From Actinobacteria bacterium HGW-Actinobacteria-6 (GTDB taxonomy: Bacteria > Actinomycetota > Coriobacteriia > Anaerosomatales > Anaerosomataceae), in the NCBI GenBank assembly GCA_002841295.1, contig PHEU01000015.1, forward strand, positions 1 through 42,631: DNA of 42,631 nucleotides, read 5' to 3'. Within the stretch, counting starts at the first letter, position 1. Each line of letters opens with the position of its first letter. A program made the position numbers and the translations under genes. The notes below the pieces were generated by a model, which did not search any database, had not been told where the DNA came from, and worked only from the letters and a program-made list of their open reading frames with translations. This document shows, piece by piece, positions 14,280 to 22,962 of the stretch.

Positions 14280-14401
14280 TCTGCGCACTGGCGGTCAGCA
14301 CGGGCCGGCTCCCCAGCGAGTGGGAGCGCGAGGAGCCGGCCGCGATCGCTACAACGCTCAACTTGCTCGAAGAGATCCAGAGACGACAGCAGAAGGGGTG
14401 A
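13974..14401 (+). CDS. Tail assembly chaperone, -1 frameshift (G-T) form
   Basis: In the -1 frame, uninterrupted coding continues past the zero-frame stop at 14277 to TGA 14399-14401. It reads E-P-G-S-L-G-E-L-I-C-A-L-A, then RLPSEWEREEPAAIATTLNL, a typical gpT-type extension. The total is about 142 residues. The heptamers GGACCCT (14246-14252) and GAACCCG (14255-14261) both permit -1 slippage, at least at the A-site codon. No start codon precedes the extension, so frameshifting is the only sensible way to make it. Confidence 0.75.
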
Positions 14402-14406
14402 GCCCG

Positions 14407-14853
14407 GTGGAACCAATCGCGAGAATCGATGACCTGCCGGGCATGCTCAAGCGGCTGTCGGCGTTGCCGAAGACCGCCCAGGCCGAGATCCGGGCCCAGG
14501 CGCAGGCGATCGCCGATGAGGAAGCCGTGAAGATTCGTACCGCGGCGGTCGGTTCCAGCGCTCAGGCCGCCGCGGTCGCTCCGTTCATCAAGGCCCGCCG
14601 GGATCGGGTCCCGGCGATCGTCGCGGGCGGCCCGGCGAAGGCGAAGGTCTCCGGTGGCGCTACCCGTGGAGAGATCTTCTTTGGTGCCGAGTTCGGTGGC
14701 CAGGCCCGTAAGACCACGATGCAGTTCCGTCCCCACAAGGGCCGTGAGGGCTATTTCTTCTATCCGCAGCTGCGGCAGGACTCCGACCGGATGGTCGAGC
14801 GGTGGCTGGGTGTGGTTCGTGCAGTAGAGCGTGAGTGGAGTCAGCATGGCTAG
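14407..14853 (+). CDS. HK97 gp10-like minor structural protein
   Basis: 148 residues from GTG 14407 with AAGGGG upstream. The helical N-terminus (LPGMLKRLSALPKTAQAEI, QAQAIADEEAVKIRTAAV) and the segment REGYFFYPQLRQDSDRMVERW resemble gp10/neck-type proteins. In most siphoviruses this gene sits among the head-tail connectors; here it lies between the tail chaperones and the tape measure, which is odd. It may be a tail-tip completion protein instead. Confidence 0.6.
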   Translation: MEPIARIDDLPGMLKRLSALPKTAQAEIRAQAQAIADEEAVKIRTAAVGSSAQAAAVAPFIKARRDRVPAIVAGGPAKAKVSGGATRGEIFFGAEFGGQARKTTMQFRPHKGREGYFFYPQLRQDSDRMVERWLGVVRAVEREWSQHG

Positions 14854-16960
14854 CGGTGGGGCGTCGGCTGCTGTTCGGCAGCTGGTGGTGAAGTTCGTGG
14901 GCCTGGTCGACCCGACGCTGGGTAAGGCTGCGGCCACCGTGAACTCCAAGATCAAGGGCAGCGGTACTGAAGCTGGGAAGACCGCTGCGAAGACGGCCGC
15001 GATCGCTGCGGCCGCGGTGGCGGTGGCTGGCGCCGCGGTAAAGATGGGCAAGGACTCGGTCGCCGCTTTCCAGGGGGCCGCCGGCGAGGTGATCCCGTTC
15101 AAGCGGAACCTGGGCCTCACCGCCGAAGAGGCGTCGCGGCTCCGGTTCCAGCTGAAGATGAGCGGCGTCGACCTCGGTGTGGCGGGGAAGGCTGCGACGA
15201 TCTTCGCCAAGAACCTCCAGAACTGGCTCCAGAAGGACGAGGCGCTCAAAGCGACCACCGAGGCCAAGACGAAGGCGATCAAAGCCCAGATCGCGGCGCT
15301 GGAGGCGGCTGGTCCGTCGACGGCCGGCTACACCGAGAAGATGGCGGCGCTGAAGGCGAAGCTCGCCGCGGTGACCGCGCAGGGTGAGGCCAACGAGAAC
15401 GCGCTGACCAAGCTGGGTATCGCCTACTCCGACGCGGAGGGCAATGCCCGGCCGATGTCGCAGCTACTCCCGGAGATCGCTGAGAAGTTCAAGACGATGC
15501 CTGACGGGCCGGAGAAGACGGCGCTGGCTATGAAGTTGTTCGGGAAGAGCGGTGCGGCGATGCTGCCGTTCCTGAACAAGGGTGCGGCCGGGCTGGCCGA
15601 GCTGGCGGCCAAGAGCGACAAGTTCGGGGAGACGCTGACCGGTGAGAACCTCGCGGCGCTGGTGGCGTCGAAGGTGGCCCAGCGGGATTGGAACGCTGCG
15701 GTCGAGGGTTTCCAGATCCAGTTCGGAGCGAAGCTCTTGCCCCTGCTCACGACAGGTGCGACCACGATCACCGGTGTTCTGATCCCGGCGCTGAACGGGG
15801 CGGCGGCGTTCTTCCGGGATAACCAGACGGCGATCGGTACGACCGCAACTGTGGTCGGCGTGCTCACGGTCGCCTATGGCGCGTTGGTGGTGGTCCAGAA
15901 CGCTCAGGCTGCTGGCGGATTCGTGAAGTACTTGCTCACGGTCGGCCAGGCGACGAAGGCGTGGGCGATCGTCCAGGGCGTGCTCAACGTGGTCATGTCG
16001 GCCAACCCGATCGCGCTGGTGGTGATCGCGATCGCCGCCCTGGTCGCCGGGATCATCTACGCGTACAACAACTGCAAGGAGTTCCGGCAGGTCGTAGATG
16101 TGACGTTCAAGGCGATCGCGGATGCCGGGGTGTGGTTGTGGAACAACGCGCTGCAGCCGGCCCTGAAGGGCATCGTGATGGGCTTCGGGTGGGTAATGGA
16201 CGGGCTTGCCGCGTTCCTCGACGGGCTGGGGAATATCCCCGGCTTCGAGTGGGCGAAGGGTGCCGCGGCCAGCGTGCGCGATGTCGGCAAGGCCGCTCGG
16301 GATGCTGCGGACGGGATCAACCAGATCCCGATCAAGAAGAAGGTCACGGTCTCGGCTGCTGATGAGGCGTCGGCGAAGCTCGCCAACGTGAAGTCTCAGC
16401 TGGCCGAGCTGAAAGACAAGCTGATCCGGGCCAAGGCTGAGGGCGACACGGCCGAGGTCGACAAGCTGAAGAAGAAGATCGATGACCTGAAAGACAAGAA
16501 GGTCAAGCTGCAGGCCGAGGTGGAGAAGGGCACGGTGATCTCCAAGGTCAAGATCGTGGCCGGGAAGGGCAACGGAGCGGCCAAGTTCCAGATGATCGCG
16601 ATGGCCGGCGGTGGCATCCTCGGTGGCGCTGAGCGTCATGTGGCGCAGATCGCGAAGGCCGGCGCGATGAGGCTATGGGCGGAGCCCGAGACCGGTGGCG
16701 AGGGCTACGTACCGCTGGCGGCGTCCAAGCGGTCGACGTCGGTACCGGTCTGGTGGGAGATCGGCCGCCGGTTGGGTGTGGTCCAGTACGCCAACGGTGG
16801 CGTTTCTGGTGGCCAGGCGCAGCCGGCGAGCGTGTCCGAGCTGGTCGCCGCGATCCAGGCGCTGGGGTTGCTGATCACCGCGGCTCAGGAGCGGTTGGTG
16901 AACGAAACTCTCCGAGCTGCCAGCTCTGGTTCCCCGCGGCCGATTGTGAGGTTGGGCTGA
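14846..16960 (+). CDS. Tape measure protein
   Basis: 704 residues from ATG 14846, overlapping the previous stop. Ala/Lys-rich helices in the first third (RFQLKMSGVDLGVAGKAATI; several Ala-rich runs) and two hydrophobic stretches near residues 335-400 (TVVGVLTVAYGALVVV; ANPIALVVIAIAALVAGI) are typical. A coiled coil follows around residues 500-560 (KSQLAELKDKLIRAKAEG, KLKKKIDDLKDKKVKLQ). The length sets the tail length; about 0.15 nm per residue suggests a tail near 105 nm. Confidence 0.92.
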   Translation: MASGGASAAVRQLVVKFVGLVDPTLGKAAATVNSKIKGSGTEAGKTAAKTAAIAAAAVAVAGAAVKMGKDSVAAFQGAAGEVIPFKRNLGLTAEEASRLRFQLKMSGVDLGVAGKAATIFAKNLQNWLQKDEALKATTEAKTKAIKAQIAALEAAGPSTAGYTEKMAALKAKLAAVTAQGEANENALTKLGIAYSDAEGNARPMSQLLPEIAEKFKTMPDGPEKTALAMKLFGKSGAAMLPFLNKGAAGLAELAAKSDKFGETLTGENLAALVASKVAQRDWNAAVEGFQIQFGAKLLPLLTTGATTITGVLIPALNGAAAFFRDNQTAIGTTATVVGVLTVAYGALVVVQNAQAAGGFVKYLLTVGQATKAWAIVQGVLNVVMSANPIALVVIAIAALVAGIIYAYNNCKEFRQVVDVTFKAIADAGVWLWNNALQPALKGIVMGFGWVMDGLAAFLDGLGNIPGFEWAKGAAASVRDVGKAARDAADGINQIPIKKKVTVSAADEASAKLANVKSQLAELKDKLIRAKAEGDTAEVDKLKKKIDDLKDKKVKLQAEVEKGTVISKVKIVAGKGNGAAKFQMIAMAGGGILGGAERHVAQIAKAGAMRLWAEPETGGEGYVPLAASKRSTSVPVWWEIGRRLGVVQYANGGVSGGQAQPASVSELVAAIQALGLLITAAQERLVNETLRAASSGSPRPIVRLG

Positions 16961-17745
16961 TGGTCACGGTCGTAGACATCACTGCTGCCGTTCGGACGTC
17001 GGCGCGGGCCGCAGCGCTGTCGATCACGGTCACCGGTGCTGCCGTTGGGGAGACCATGACGGTGTGGCGTCGGGTCGGCGCCGCGGCGTTGGTGCAGGTG
17101 ATGGGTGCGGTGTCGGTCCCGGCCGCGTCACGGGTCGTCATCGATCCGGAGGCGCCGCTGAACCGTGCGGCGTCTTGGGTGGTGACGACGTCGACCGGTG
17201 CGTCGGACGAGAGCGACCAACTCACTGTGACGTCACAGCTTTCCGCGATCGCTGATCCGGTGTCCGGCCTGCTCGCCGACATTGCGGTTATCACCAGGGA
17301 CACGGCTTCGCGTGCCAATCGGGTGACGGTGGTTCAGGTGGAGGGTGACCCGACACCGTGGGTGGTGGCCGATGTACCGATGAACGCTCGCGTTCCGCTG
17401 CGGCTATTGGCGACGTCGGCGACCGCTACCGCGAAGGTTTGGCAGGTATTGGCCACCGGCGAGCCCGTCCTGCTGCGCTGTGCATGTGGTCAGCACGCCG
17501 ACGTGTGGGTGCAGCCGGTCGGTGATGCGGTGTCGTCGGAGCCGCTGGTGGTCACCGGCGGCGACCTGACGGCATTCGACCTGGGTGAGTGTGTCGTGTT
17601 CGCCGGCAATCCGGATCTGGCGTCGTCGGCTCGATCGACCACTCTGGGCGACGTCGACGCTGCGGTCACTCCGCACACTCTGGGTGCTATCGCTGCGCGG
17701 TGGGCGACCTTGGGCGAGATCGCCGCGGCTGATTTGGGGGCGTGA
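16960..17745 (+). CDS. Minor tail protein (distal tail/tip)
   Basis: 261 residues from ATG 16960, overlapping the tape measure stop by 1 bp. Beta-rich, with many V/T strands (VTVVDITAAVRTSARAAALS, AALVQVMGAVSVPAASRVVI). It directly follows the tape measure, where distal tail proteins lie. No catalytic motif seen; the assignment is by position and fold character. Confidence 0.6.
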   Translation: MVTVVDITAAVRTSARAAALSITVTGAAVGETMTVWRRVGAAALVQVMGAVSVPAASRVVIDPEAPLNRAASWVVTTSTGASDESDQLTVTSQLSAIADPVSGLLADIAVITRDTASRANRVTVVQVEGDPTPWVVADVPMNARVPLRLLATSATATAKVWQVLATGEPVLLRCACGQHADVWVQPVGDAVSSEPLVVTGGDLTAFDLGECVVFAGNPDLASSARSTTLGDVDAAVTPHTLGAIAARWATLGEIAAADLGA

Positions 17746-18752
17746 TGGCCGAGCTGCAGCTGACCTCCTGGCTCGGCGGGACCGCGCTGGGGAAGATCCC
17801 GGTGGTGGCCGGGTCGTGGAAGGTGACGAATCAGGCCGGTGTGCAGGTGCCGGGAACGATCGAGTTCTCGGTTCCTGCGGTGCCGGAGTGGATCCCGACG
17901 ACCGATCGGCACCCGTTGGCCGCGATGGGTCAGCGGGTGTGGGCACAGGTCGACCAGGGTGACGGTCTGCGTACGTGGGGATGGTTCCGGCTGAACCGTC
18001 CGAAGTTGTCCGGGCCGGTTGTCCAGTGCAGCGGTGTCGGGCTGTTGCGCGAGGTGGAGAGGTTCCGGTTCCCGACGTCAATGCAGGTGGCGGTGGGTAC
18101 GTCTCGCTCGCAGCTGGTGCGGGATCTGTTGGCCGGGATCATGCCGGTGGTGATCTCAGGTGTCGCGGACTCGGCGACATCGGCGCTGATCACATGGGAG
18201 GAATCCCGGATATCGGCGTTGTGGGAGGTCCTGGAGTCGTGGCCTGCGCGGGGCGAGGTGCGTGAACAGGTGTTGTGGGTGTTGCCGGCGTGGAACGACG
18301 CATCGCCGGGCGATCCGACCGTGAGCCTGGTCGATGGCGTTGGCGGCTCACTGGTTGACCTAGAGCCGGTGGTGGATGACTCCGACCCGTACAACGGCTA
18401 CGTCGTGTCGACCGTGCCATCTGGTGAGGAGGCGGCGGTGGTGCGCATGTGGACGATGCCTGATGGGCCGATGGCGTGGGGCGGGCCGTACGGCTACAAC
18501 CCGGGCTTCCACTCTTCACCGCTGAACCCGGCCGACCCCACCAAGTTGCTGGCCATCGCGGAGTCGATGACTCGGCGTGAGGTGTCTGCGGGTCGGACTG
18601 TGACGTTCATCGCGCGGCCGTCGTTGCGGGCCGAGGTTGGGCAGGTTGCGCGGGTGCGGTCGACGCGGAAGGGCGTGAGTGGTGTGGGTCGGATCACCGC
18701 GTTGGAGCTGACGCGCGGGGCGCTGTCGGGAACGGTGGCGATGCTGTCATGA
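17745..18752 (+). CDS. Tail hub or baseplate-type minor tail protein
   Basis: 335 residues from ATG 17745; GTG 17742 is an alternative that overlaps the previous stop. Motifs include GKIPVVAGSWKVTNQAGVQV, VPGTIEFSVPAVPEWIP and GRTVTFIARPSLRAEVGQVA. This resembles the DUF5047-like hub proteins of actinophage tails, with a repeating beta pattern. It is probably part of the tail tip that contacts the cell envelope. Confidence 0.6.
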   Translation: MAELQLTSWLGGTALGKIPVVAGSWKVTNQAGVQVPGTIEFSVPAVPEWIPTTDRHPLAAMGQRVWAQVDQGDGLRTWGWFRLNRPKLSGPVVQCSGVGLLREVERFRFPTSMQVAVGTSRSQLVRDLLAGIMPVVISGVADSATSALITWEESRISALWEVLESWPARGEVREQVLWVLPAWNDASPGDPTVSLVDGVGGSLVDLEPVVDDSDPYNGYVVSTVPSGEEAAVVRMWTMPDGPMAWGGPYGYNPGFHSSPLNPADPTKLLAIAESMTRREVSAGRTVTFIARPSLRAEVGQVARVRSTRKGVSGVGRITALELTRGALSGTVAMLS

Positions 18753-19489
18753 ACGTGTGGAAGGCGCAGGCGAGGACGGCGTACGCGGCCGGTTCGCTGG
18801 AGGTCCGCCGGCAGGGTGAGTCGGCGAACCGAAAGGTGTCGATGGGACGCCATTGCTCGGGCGCCCAGGCTGGCGATTGGGTGCTGGTGGGCGAGCAGGA
18901 CGGGGTCTGCTGGGGGTTGGCGCTACTGGGTACGGGGCCGACTGCATACCCGGCGAATCCAGCAATCGATGGGTCGGTGCCGGCGGCGGGCACGCTGATC
19001 GTTCCGGCTGGCTGGACGGGGACCATCACTCGGGAGACTGGCCTTGTTCAGGACGGCGGGTGGAGATTCGGCCAGTCTCGGTTGTCGACCCCCTACTGGA
19101 ATGGGTCTGAGCTGACCTGGACTGTGACCCAGGACGTGATGCTGGACACCCTGTCGTACTACCCGGGTGCAGCTGGGCTGAACATCACCGGTGCGTCGAT
19201 CACTATCCAGTCGTCGGATGCGTCGACCACAGCAAAGGTCGCTCTCTTCTCCGCTCCCACATCCCGCCCCGTCTCGAACGCGGCGATCACCCGGCTGGCC
19301 ACCGTGGCGGCTCCCGTGCTCCCGACATCCGGGGCGGTGACGTTCGCCCTCCCGGCGGCCTGGCTACCGCAACTGGCCTCGGGAGCGGCCAACGCGATCG
19401 GAATGATCGATGAGACTCGCTCGACCACCGCGGAGTACGTGGCTTCGAAATCGGCCGCGATCCCCAACCTGTCCATCAACTACGCCTAG
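18749..19489 (+). CDS. Minor tail protein
   Basis: 246 residues from ATG 18749 (4-bp overlap). An N-terminal small beta domain (ARTAYAAGSLEVRRQGES, GDWVLVGEQDGVCWGLALLG) looks like an OB-type attachment domain. The rest is beta-rich and Thr/Ser-rich (TITRETGLVQDGGWRFGQS), as in tail-tip adhesins. It may contribute to host recognition. Confidence 0.6.
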   Translation: MNVWKAQARTAYAAGSLEVRRQGESANRKVSMGRHCSGAQAGDWVLVGEQDGVCWGLALLGTGPTAYPANPAIDGSVPAAGTLIVPAGWTGTITRETGLVQDGGWRFGQSRLSTPYWNGSELTWTVTQDVMLDTLSYYPGAAGLNITGASITIQSSDASTTAKVALFSAPTSRPVSNAAITRLATVAAPVLPTSGAVTFALPAAWLPQLASGAANAIGMIDETRSTTAEYVASKSAAIPNLSINYA

Positions 19490-19498
19490 GAGGGCACC

Positions 19499-19981
19499 AT
19501 GACCAGCACTCGATTCAACGCAAACAGTTCGTCCTCCATCTGGGACCACCTGAACAACCTCGACAACCCACCGTTCGCGCGCGGAACGGCAGGTACAGCG
19601 GGCCAGTCCATCACCGCAGGCGGCGCGACCCTTACTCCAACTATCAGCGCTACCGAGATCGCTGGCGTGGTAACAGTCGGCTCCCCTGCCACGGCAATCG
19701 GGGGCATCCCAGCCGGCCGCTACCTGTTGTCCCTCAAGGCGCGTGTCGGGCTGGCCGCCAGTCAGTGGGCGAACGCCGCGATCGTGGGTAACGCCGCGGT
19801 GACATCGCTGGATGACCCGGGGGTCGAGGCGAACGGCGGCGGAGGCGGTTACAACATGCTGGTGATCTCCGCGGTGATCCTCGTGGGTGACGCTGGCGGT
19901 GGGCAGATCTCGTTCTCGTTCGGCGGGAACGCGACCTACACGCTGCGGACGCCTGCCGCCTGGTCACTCATCCGGTTGTGA
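19499..19981 (+). CDS. Minor tail or receptor-binding-type protein
   Basis: 160 residues from ATG 19499 (AGGAGGG upstream). It opens with a polar N-terminus (STRFNANSSSSIWDHLNNL), followed by Gly/Ala-rich beta strands and a glycine run (EANGGGGGYNMLVISAVILV). The last strand is NATYTLRTPAAWSLIRL. The compact beta-sandwich look and its place before the lysis genes suggest a tail tip or fibre protein. Not recognised further. Confidence 0.5.
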   Translation: MTSTRFNANSSSSIWDHLNNLDNPPFARGTAGTAGQSITAGGATLTPTISATEIAGVVTVGSPATAIGGIPAGRYLLSLKARVGLAASQWANAAIVGNAAVTSLDDPGVEANGGGGGYNMLVISAVILVGDAGGGQISFSFGGNATYTLRTPAAWSLIRL

Positions 19982-19987
19982 TTCGCC

Positions 19988-20392
19988 ATGGCTGATTACG
20001 CACTTGCCGTCGCTGCGGTGTTGACGGCTGCAGCATCACTGACCGGAGCGGTCTTCGCGTGGGTGAAGTGGCAGCGCGAGATCCGCGCCGTCCGCGCAGA
20101 ACTGAGCCCATCCGATCCGGCCGAGCAGTTACCGACGCGAGCGATCCCGGACGGGACGCCACCCAACCCCGGTACCACCCGCGATGTCGTGGATTCCAGC
20201 CACCTGCTGTTGCTGCAGATCGCGCAGCAGGTCGAGGGCCTGATCGTGAAGGACGGCGAGATCAAGAAGTGGGGCGAGGAAGAGCACGCCCGCCTCGATG
20301 TCCGAATCGACGGCCTCACCGAAGACACCGATTACCGGATCACCGCGCTCGATGAGCGCGTGACCAACCTCGAAAAGGAGACCGAACGATGA
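19988..20392 (+). CDS. Membrane protein with coiled-coil tail, lysis-module type
   Basis: 134 residues. One N-terminal transmembrane segment (ALAVAAVLTAAASLTGAVFAW) is followed by a basic stretch, a Pro-rich linker and a C-terminal charged coiled coil (RLDVRIDGLTEDTDYRI, LDERVTNLEKETER). The single helix plus coiled coil before the endolysin suits a holin-associated or spanin-like factor, but this is by position. It overlaps the endolysin by 4 bp. Confidence 0.5.
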   Translation: MADYALAVAAVLTAAASLTGAVFAWVKWQREIRAVRAELSPSDPAEQLPTRAIPDGTPPNPGTTRDVVDSSHLLLLQIAQQVEGLIVKDGEIKKWGEEEHARLDVRIDGLTEDTDYRITALDERVTNLEKETER

Positions 20393-21567
20393 TCACGACC
20401 AAGGGAATTCAGGCGCAGTGTGACGCGCTGGTCGCCGCACGTCCCCGCATCCGCTACACCCAGGACCTGAAGGGACGGCGCACCGGTGTCGACCTGAAGC
20501 GGCGCCGCTGGGTACCCGGAGGGAAGCTCGATTGCTCGCTGTCCAGCGCAGCGATCAACTACCTCGCCGGCGCACCGGTGAACATGGCCAACCCCCTGTG
20601 GAACGTCAACATCGTCTCCCGCCTGGTCGCAACCGGCCTCTACAAGCGGATCAGCGTCCGGCAGTACAAGACGCTGAAGGCGCTCACCGCGGTCCTCAAG
20701 CCGGGCGATACGATGCGCGGCCCGGGGCACGTCATCGTGGTCCGCGACGGGAAGCGCTGGGTCTCGTGGCAGGGCGCCGTAAACGGCTACCGGGCGCCGT
20801 ACATGCGTTCACGCGGCTGGACCGACGTGGCCCGGCTGATCAGCCCCGAGGAGTTCCAGGGCCGCATCCTGGCCGCCAAGTCCAGGGGCAAGAGCTACGC
20901 CAAACCGATGGCCTTGCTGCAGCAGCGCTCGGCGTTCGACGGGCCGCGGTGGGCCGAGTTCCTCGCCGCGTGGGATCGCGCCGACAAGGGCATGGCGATC
21001 ACCTGGGAGCCGGCCGCCCTGGTCGCCGACGTGTACGTCGTCCTGGGTGCCGCGCTGAAGGCGGACGGGTCGGTCCTGGAGCAGTTCCGGCGCCGCCTGG
21101 TGCTCGCGAAGGCGGCACTGGATCGCTACCCGGCCGCGAAGGTGCTGATCACCGGCGGGAAGGCGCGCAACGGCGTCACCGAGGCTGCGGCCGGGAAGGC
21201 GTGGATGGTGTGCGCCGGTATCGATCCGGGCCGGGTCCTCACTGAGGAGTCGGCCAGCTCGACCATCGGGAACGCGCTCGGTTCGCTCCCGGTGCTGCGC
21301 CGTGCTGGTGTCACCACCTACGCGCTGGTGTCGGACGCGTCGCACCTGCGGCGGGCTCAGGTCGAGTTCTGGGCGGCTCAGCTGCAGATCGAGACCGGCG
21401 AGAACGTGCAACTCAAGCTCCGGTCGGTCGGCGTGCTCGGGTTCAACAACTACGGCCAGAAGGCGGTCGCAACCGCGGCACCGGTGACCGCGCTCACCAG
21501 GAAGGCGATCGTCACCGAGGTGGCGACTCTGTTGCGGCTCACGCAGCAGTACAACCAGGCCCTGTAG
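20389..21567 (+). CDS. Endolysin: Cys/His peptidase domain fused to DUF218 (YdcF/SanA-like) domain
   Basis: 392 residues. The N-terminal part (about 1-150) looks like an NlpC/P60- or CHAP-type peptidase: Cys in GGKLDCSLSSAAINYL (C49) and His in MRGPGHVIVVRDG (H114), each at the expected place. Residues about 212-350 form a DUF218 domain: DVYVVLGAALKADGS, RRLVLAKAALDRYPAAKVLI, LITGG, TEA, the segment EESASSTIGNALGSLPV, and VSDASHLRRAQVEFW. DUF218 proteins (SanA, ElyC, YdcF) act in envelope biology. Fusion to a lysin is uncommon in my memory. It lies upstream of the holin. Confidence 0.7.
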   Translation: MITTKGIQAQCDALVAARPRIRYTQDLKGRRTGVDLKRRRWVPGGKLDCSLSSAAINYLAGAPVNMANPLWNVNIVSRLVATGLYKRISVRQYKTLKALTAVLKPGDTMRGPGHVIVVRDGKRWVSWQGAVNGYRAPYMRSRGWTDVARLISPEEFQGRILAAKSRGKSYAKPMALLQQRSAFDGPRWAEFLAAWDRADKGMAITWEPAALVADVYVVLGAALKADGSVLEQFRRRLVLAKAALDRYPAAKVLITGGKARNGVTEAAAGKAWMVCAGIDPGRVLTEESASSTIGNALGSLPVLRRAGVTTYALVSDASHLRRAQVEFWAAQLQIETGENVQLKLRSVGVLGFNNYGQKAVATAAPVTALTRKAIVTEVATLLRLTQQYNQAL

Positions 21568-21590
21568 GGCGAAGGAGAAGGGAGATCGAC

Positions 21591-22019
21591 ATGGGTGGAA
21601 TCGTGCTCGGCTCCACGTTCGATTGGGCGTGGACCGTGGTGCTGGGGTTGGTGGCGCTGCCGCTGATCTCGCTGGTGGTGCAGTCGCATTGGTCGGCGAC
21701 GGCGAAGCGGGTCACCGTGGTGGCCGTGTCGGCGGTGCTGGCGGTGCTGTACCTGCTGGCGTCCGGGAAGATCGACGGGGTGCCACCCGACGCGGTGGCC
21801 CAGCTGGTGCGCTGGTTCGTGATCTTCGCCGGCATCGTGGTGGTGACGCAGGCGATCTACAACATGGTGAAGGGGCCGCTGGCCAAGTGGGAGTCGGTAA
21901 CCGATATCACGCCGGCGCCGGTCGAGGTCCCTGACGAGGATCCGGACGCGACGGCTGAACCGGATCCGGCCGAGGGTGAGGAAGATCCCCCGGTCGAGGA
22001 TGATCCCGCGAACGGTTAG
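21591..22019 (+). CDS. Holin
   Basis: 142 residues from ATG 21591 with GGAGAAGGGAG upstream. Three hydrophobic segments (WTVVLGLVALPLISLVV; VTVVAVSAVLAVLYLLA; LVRWFVIFAGIVVVTQA) are followed by an acidic, Pro-rich tail (EVPDEDPDATAEPDPAEG). Size and topology fit a phage holin that controls lysis timing. It is next to the endolysin. Confidence 0.75.
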   Translation: MGGIVLGSTFDWAWTVVLGLVALPLISLVVQSHWSATAKRVTVVAVSAVLAVLYLLASGKIDGVPPDAVAQLVRWFVIFAGIVVVTQAIYNMVKGPLAKWESVTDITPAPVEVPDEDPDATAEPDPAEGEEDPPVEDDPANG

Positions 22020-22030
22020 GTGGATGAGAG

Positions 22031-22061
22031 AAGGGCCCCGGGTTGCATCCCCGGGGCCCTT
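22031..22061. terminator. Convergent stem-loop between holin and integrase
   Basis: Arms 22031-22042 (AAGGGCCCCGGG) and 22050-22061 (CCCGGGGCCCTT) give a perfect 12-bp stem with a 7-base loop. There is no long T-run on either side, but it lies between convergent genes and can serve both strands. Confidence 0.7.
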
Positions 22062-22063
22062 CG

Positions 22064-22885
22064 TCATGCTGCAGCGTTGACCGCGGCTCTCAGCGCTTCG
22101 TCTGGGATCTCCACGTAGATCTGAGTGGTCGCGACCGACGCGTGGCCGAGCACCTCCTGGACGGCACGGATATCGCCGGTGCGGGAGTACGCCGTGGTAG
22201 CCCAGCGGTGCCGCAGGGTGTGCCCGGTCCAGTGAGCCGGCAGCGCTCGGGAGAGAAGTACTCCGACGTGACCAGCTGATAGGTGTCCGTCGACTTGGCC
22301 GGGGAATGCCCAGCCACGCGGGAGCGACCGGAGCCGAGCAGCAATGTCGTCGGCCAAGGGAATGATCCGATCCCGGCGGCCCTTTCCATGAACCACCAGT
22401 GACCAGCCGGCCAAATCCTCGATCAGGTCGTCGCTGTGCACAACCGCGATTTCTCCCCGGCGGAGCGCTTCACGGTATCCGAGAAGAATCATGAGCTGAG
22501 TCCGGGAATCGGAGGTGGCTAGAGCCATCTGAATGGCGCCTTCGGGAGCGGGGTAACGGACTCGCTTTCGGGACGATCTGATGCGCGCCAGGAGGCGGGA
22601 GGGGTCGGTGGCGGTGAGGCCGGATGCGTAGGCCCAGCCGTAGAAGCTGCGGAGCGCGGAGAGCTGCGATCGCCGGGTCTCTGTGGACCAATCTGGGCGG
22701 GCGAGCCAGTTGGTCAGGTGGGTGGCCGTTACGGCGAGCAGATCGGGGTGGTGTTCTGCGAATCGGCGCATCTGGTAGGTGCGGAGCCGGATCGTTTGGG
22801 GTGATAGGTCGGAGGCTATTAGCCAGTTTCTCCATGCGGTGAGTGGGTTCATGGCTGAACGGTTTAGAGCAATGACGTTGGTCAT
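22064..22885 (-). CDS. int: Tyrosine-type phage integrase
   Basis: 273 residues. A SAM-like core-binding domain fills the first 100 residues (TIRLRTYQMRRFAEHHPDLL; LSALRSFYGWAYASGL). The catalytic domain has R142 (EALRRGEI), K168 (HGKGRRDR), H222 and R225 (HTLRHRWAT), H248 (LGHAS) and the nucleophile Y257 (TTQIYVEI). All six conserved residues are present, so it is likely active. It sits at the prophage end beside attR and inserts into tRNA-Asn. It is transcribed towards the late genes from the attR side. Confidence 0.95.
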   Translation of the reverse strand: MTNVIALNRSAMNPLTAWRNWLIASDLSPQTIRLRTYQMRRFAEHHPDLLAVTATHLTNWLARPDWSTETRRSQLSALRSFYGWAYASGLTATDPSRLLARIRSSRKRVRYPAPEGAIQMALATSDSRTQLMILLGYREALRRGEIAVVHSDDLIEDLAGWSLVVHGKGRRDRIIPLADDIAARLRSLPRGWAFPGQVDGHLSAGHVGVLLSRALPAHWTGHTLRHRWATTAYSRTGDIRAVQEVLGHASVATTQIYVEIPDEALRAAVNAAA

Positions 22886-22962
22886 GGTGTTGTCCGATTG
22901 GGGAAGGTGTTGCGGAGGTTAATTAGTGGTTGAGAGTTAGGCCGCGACTAGGCGTAACAGTG

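Noticed and set aside
13130-14416. Minus-strand open frame of 428 codons in the tail region
   Set aside because: It lies opposite tail tube, connector and chaperone genes with clear order and ribosome sites.
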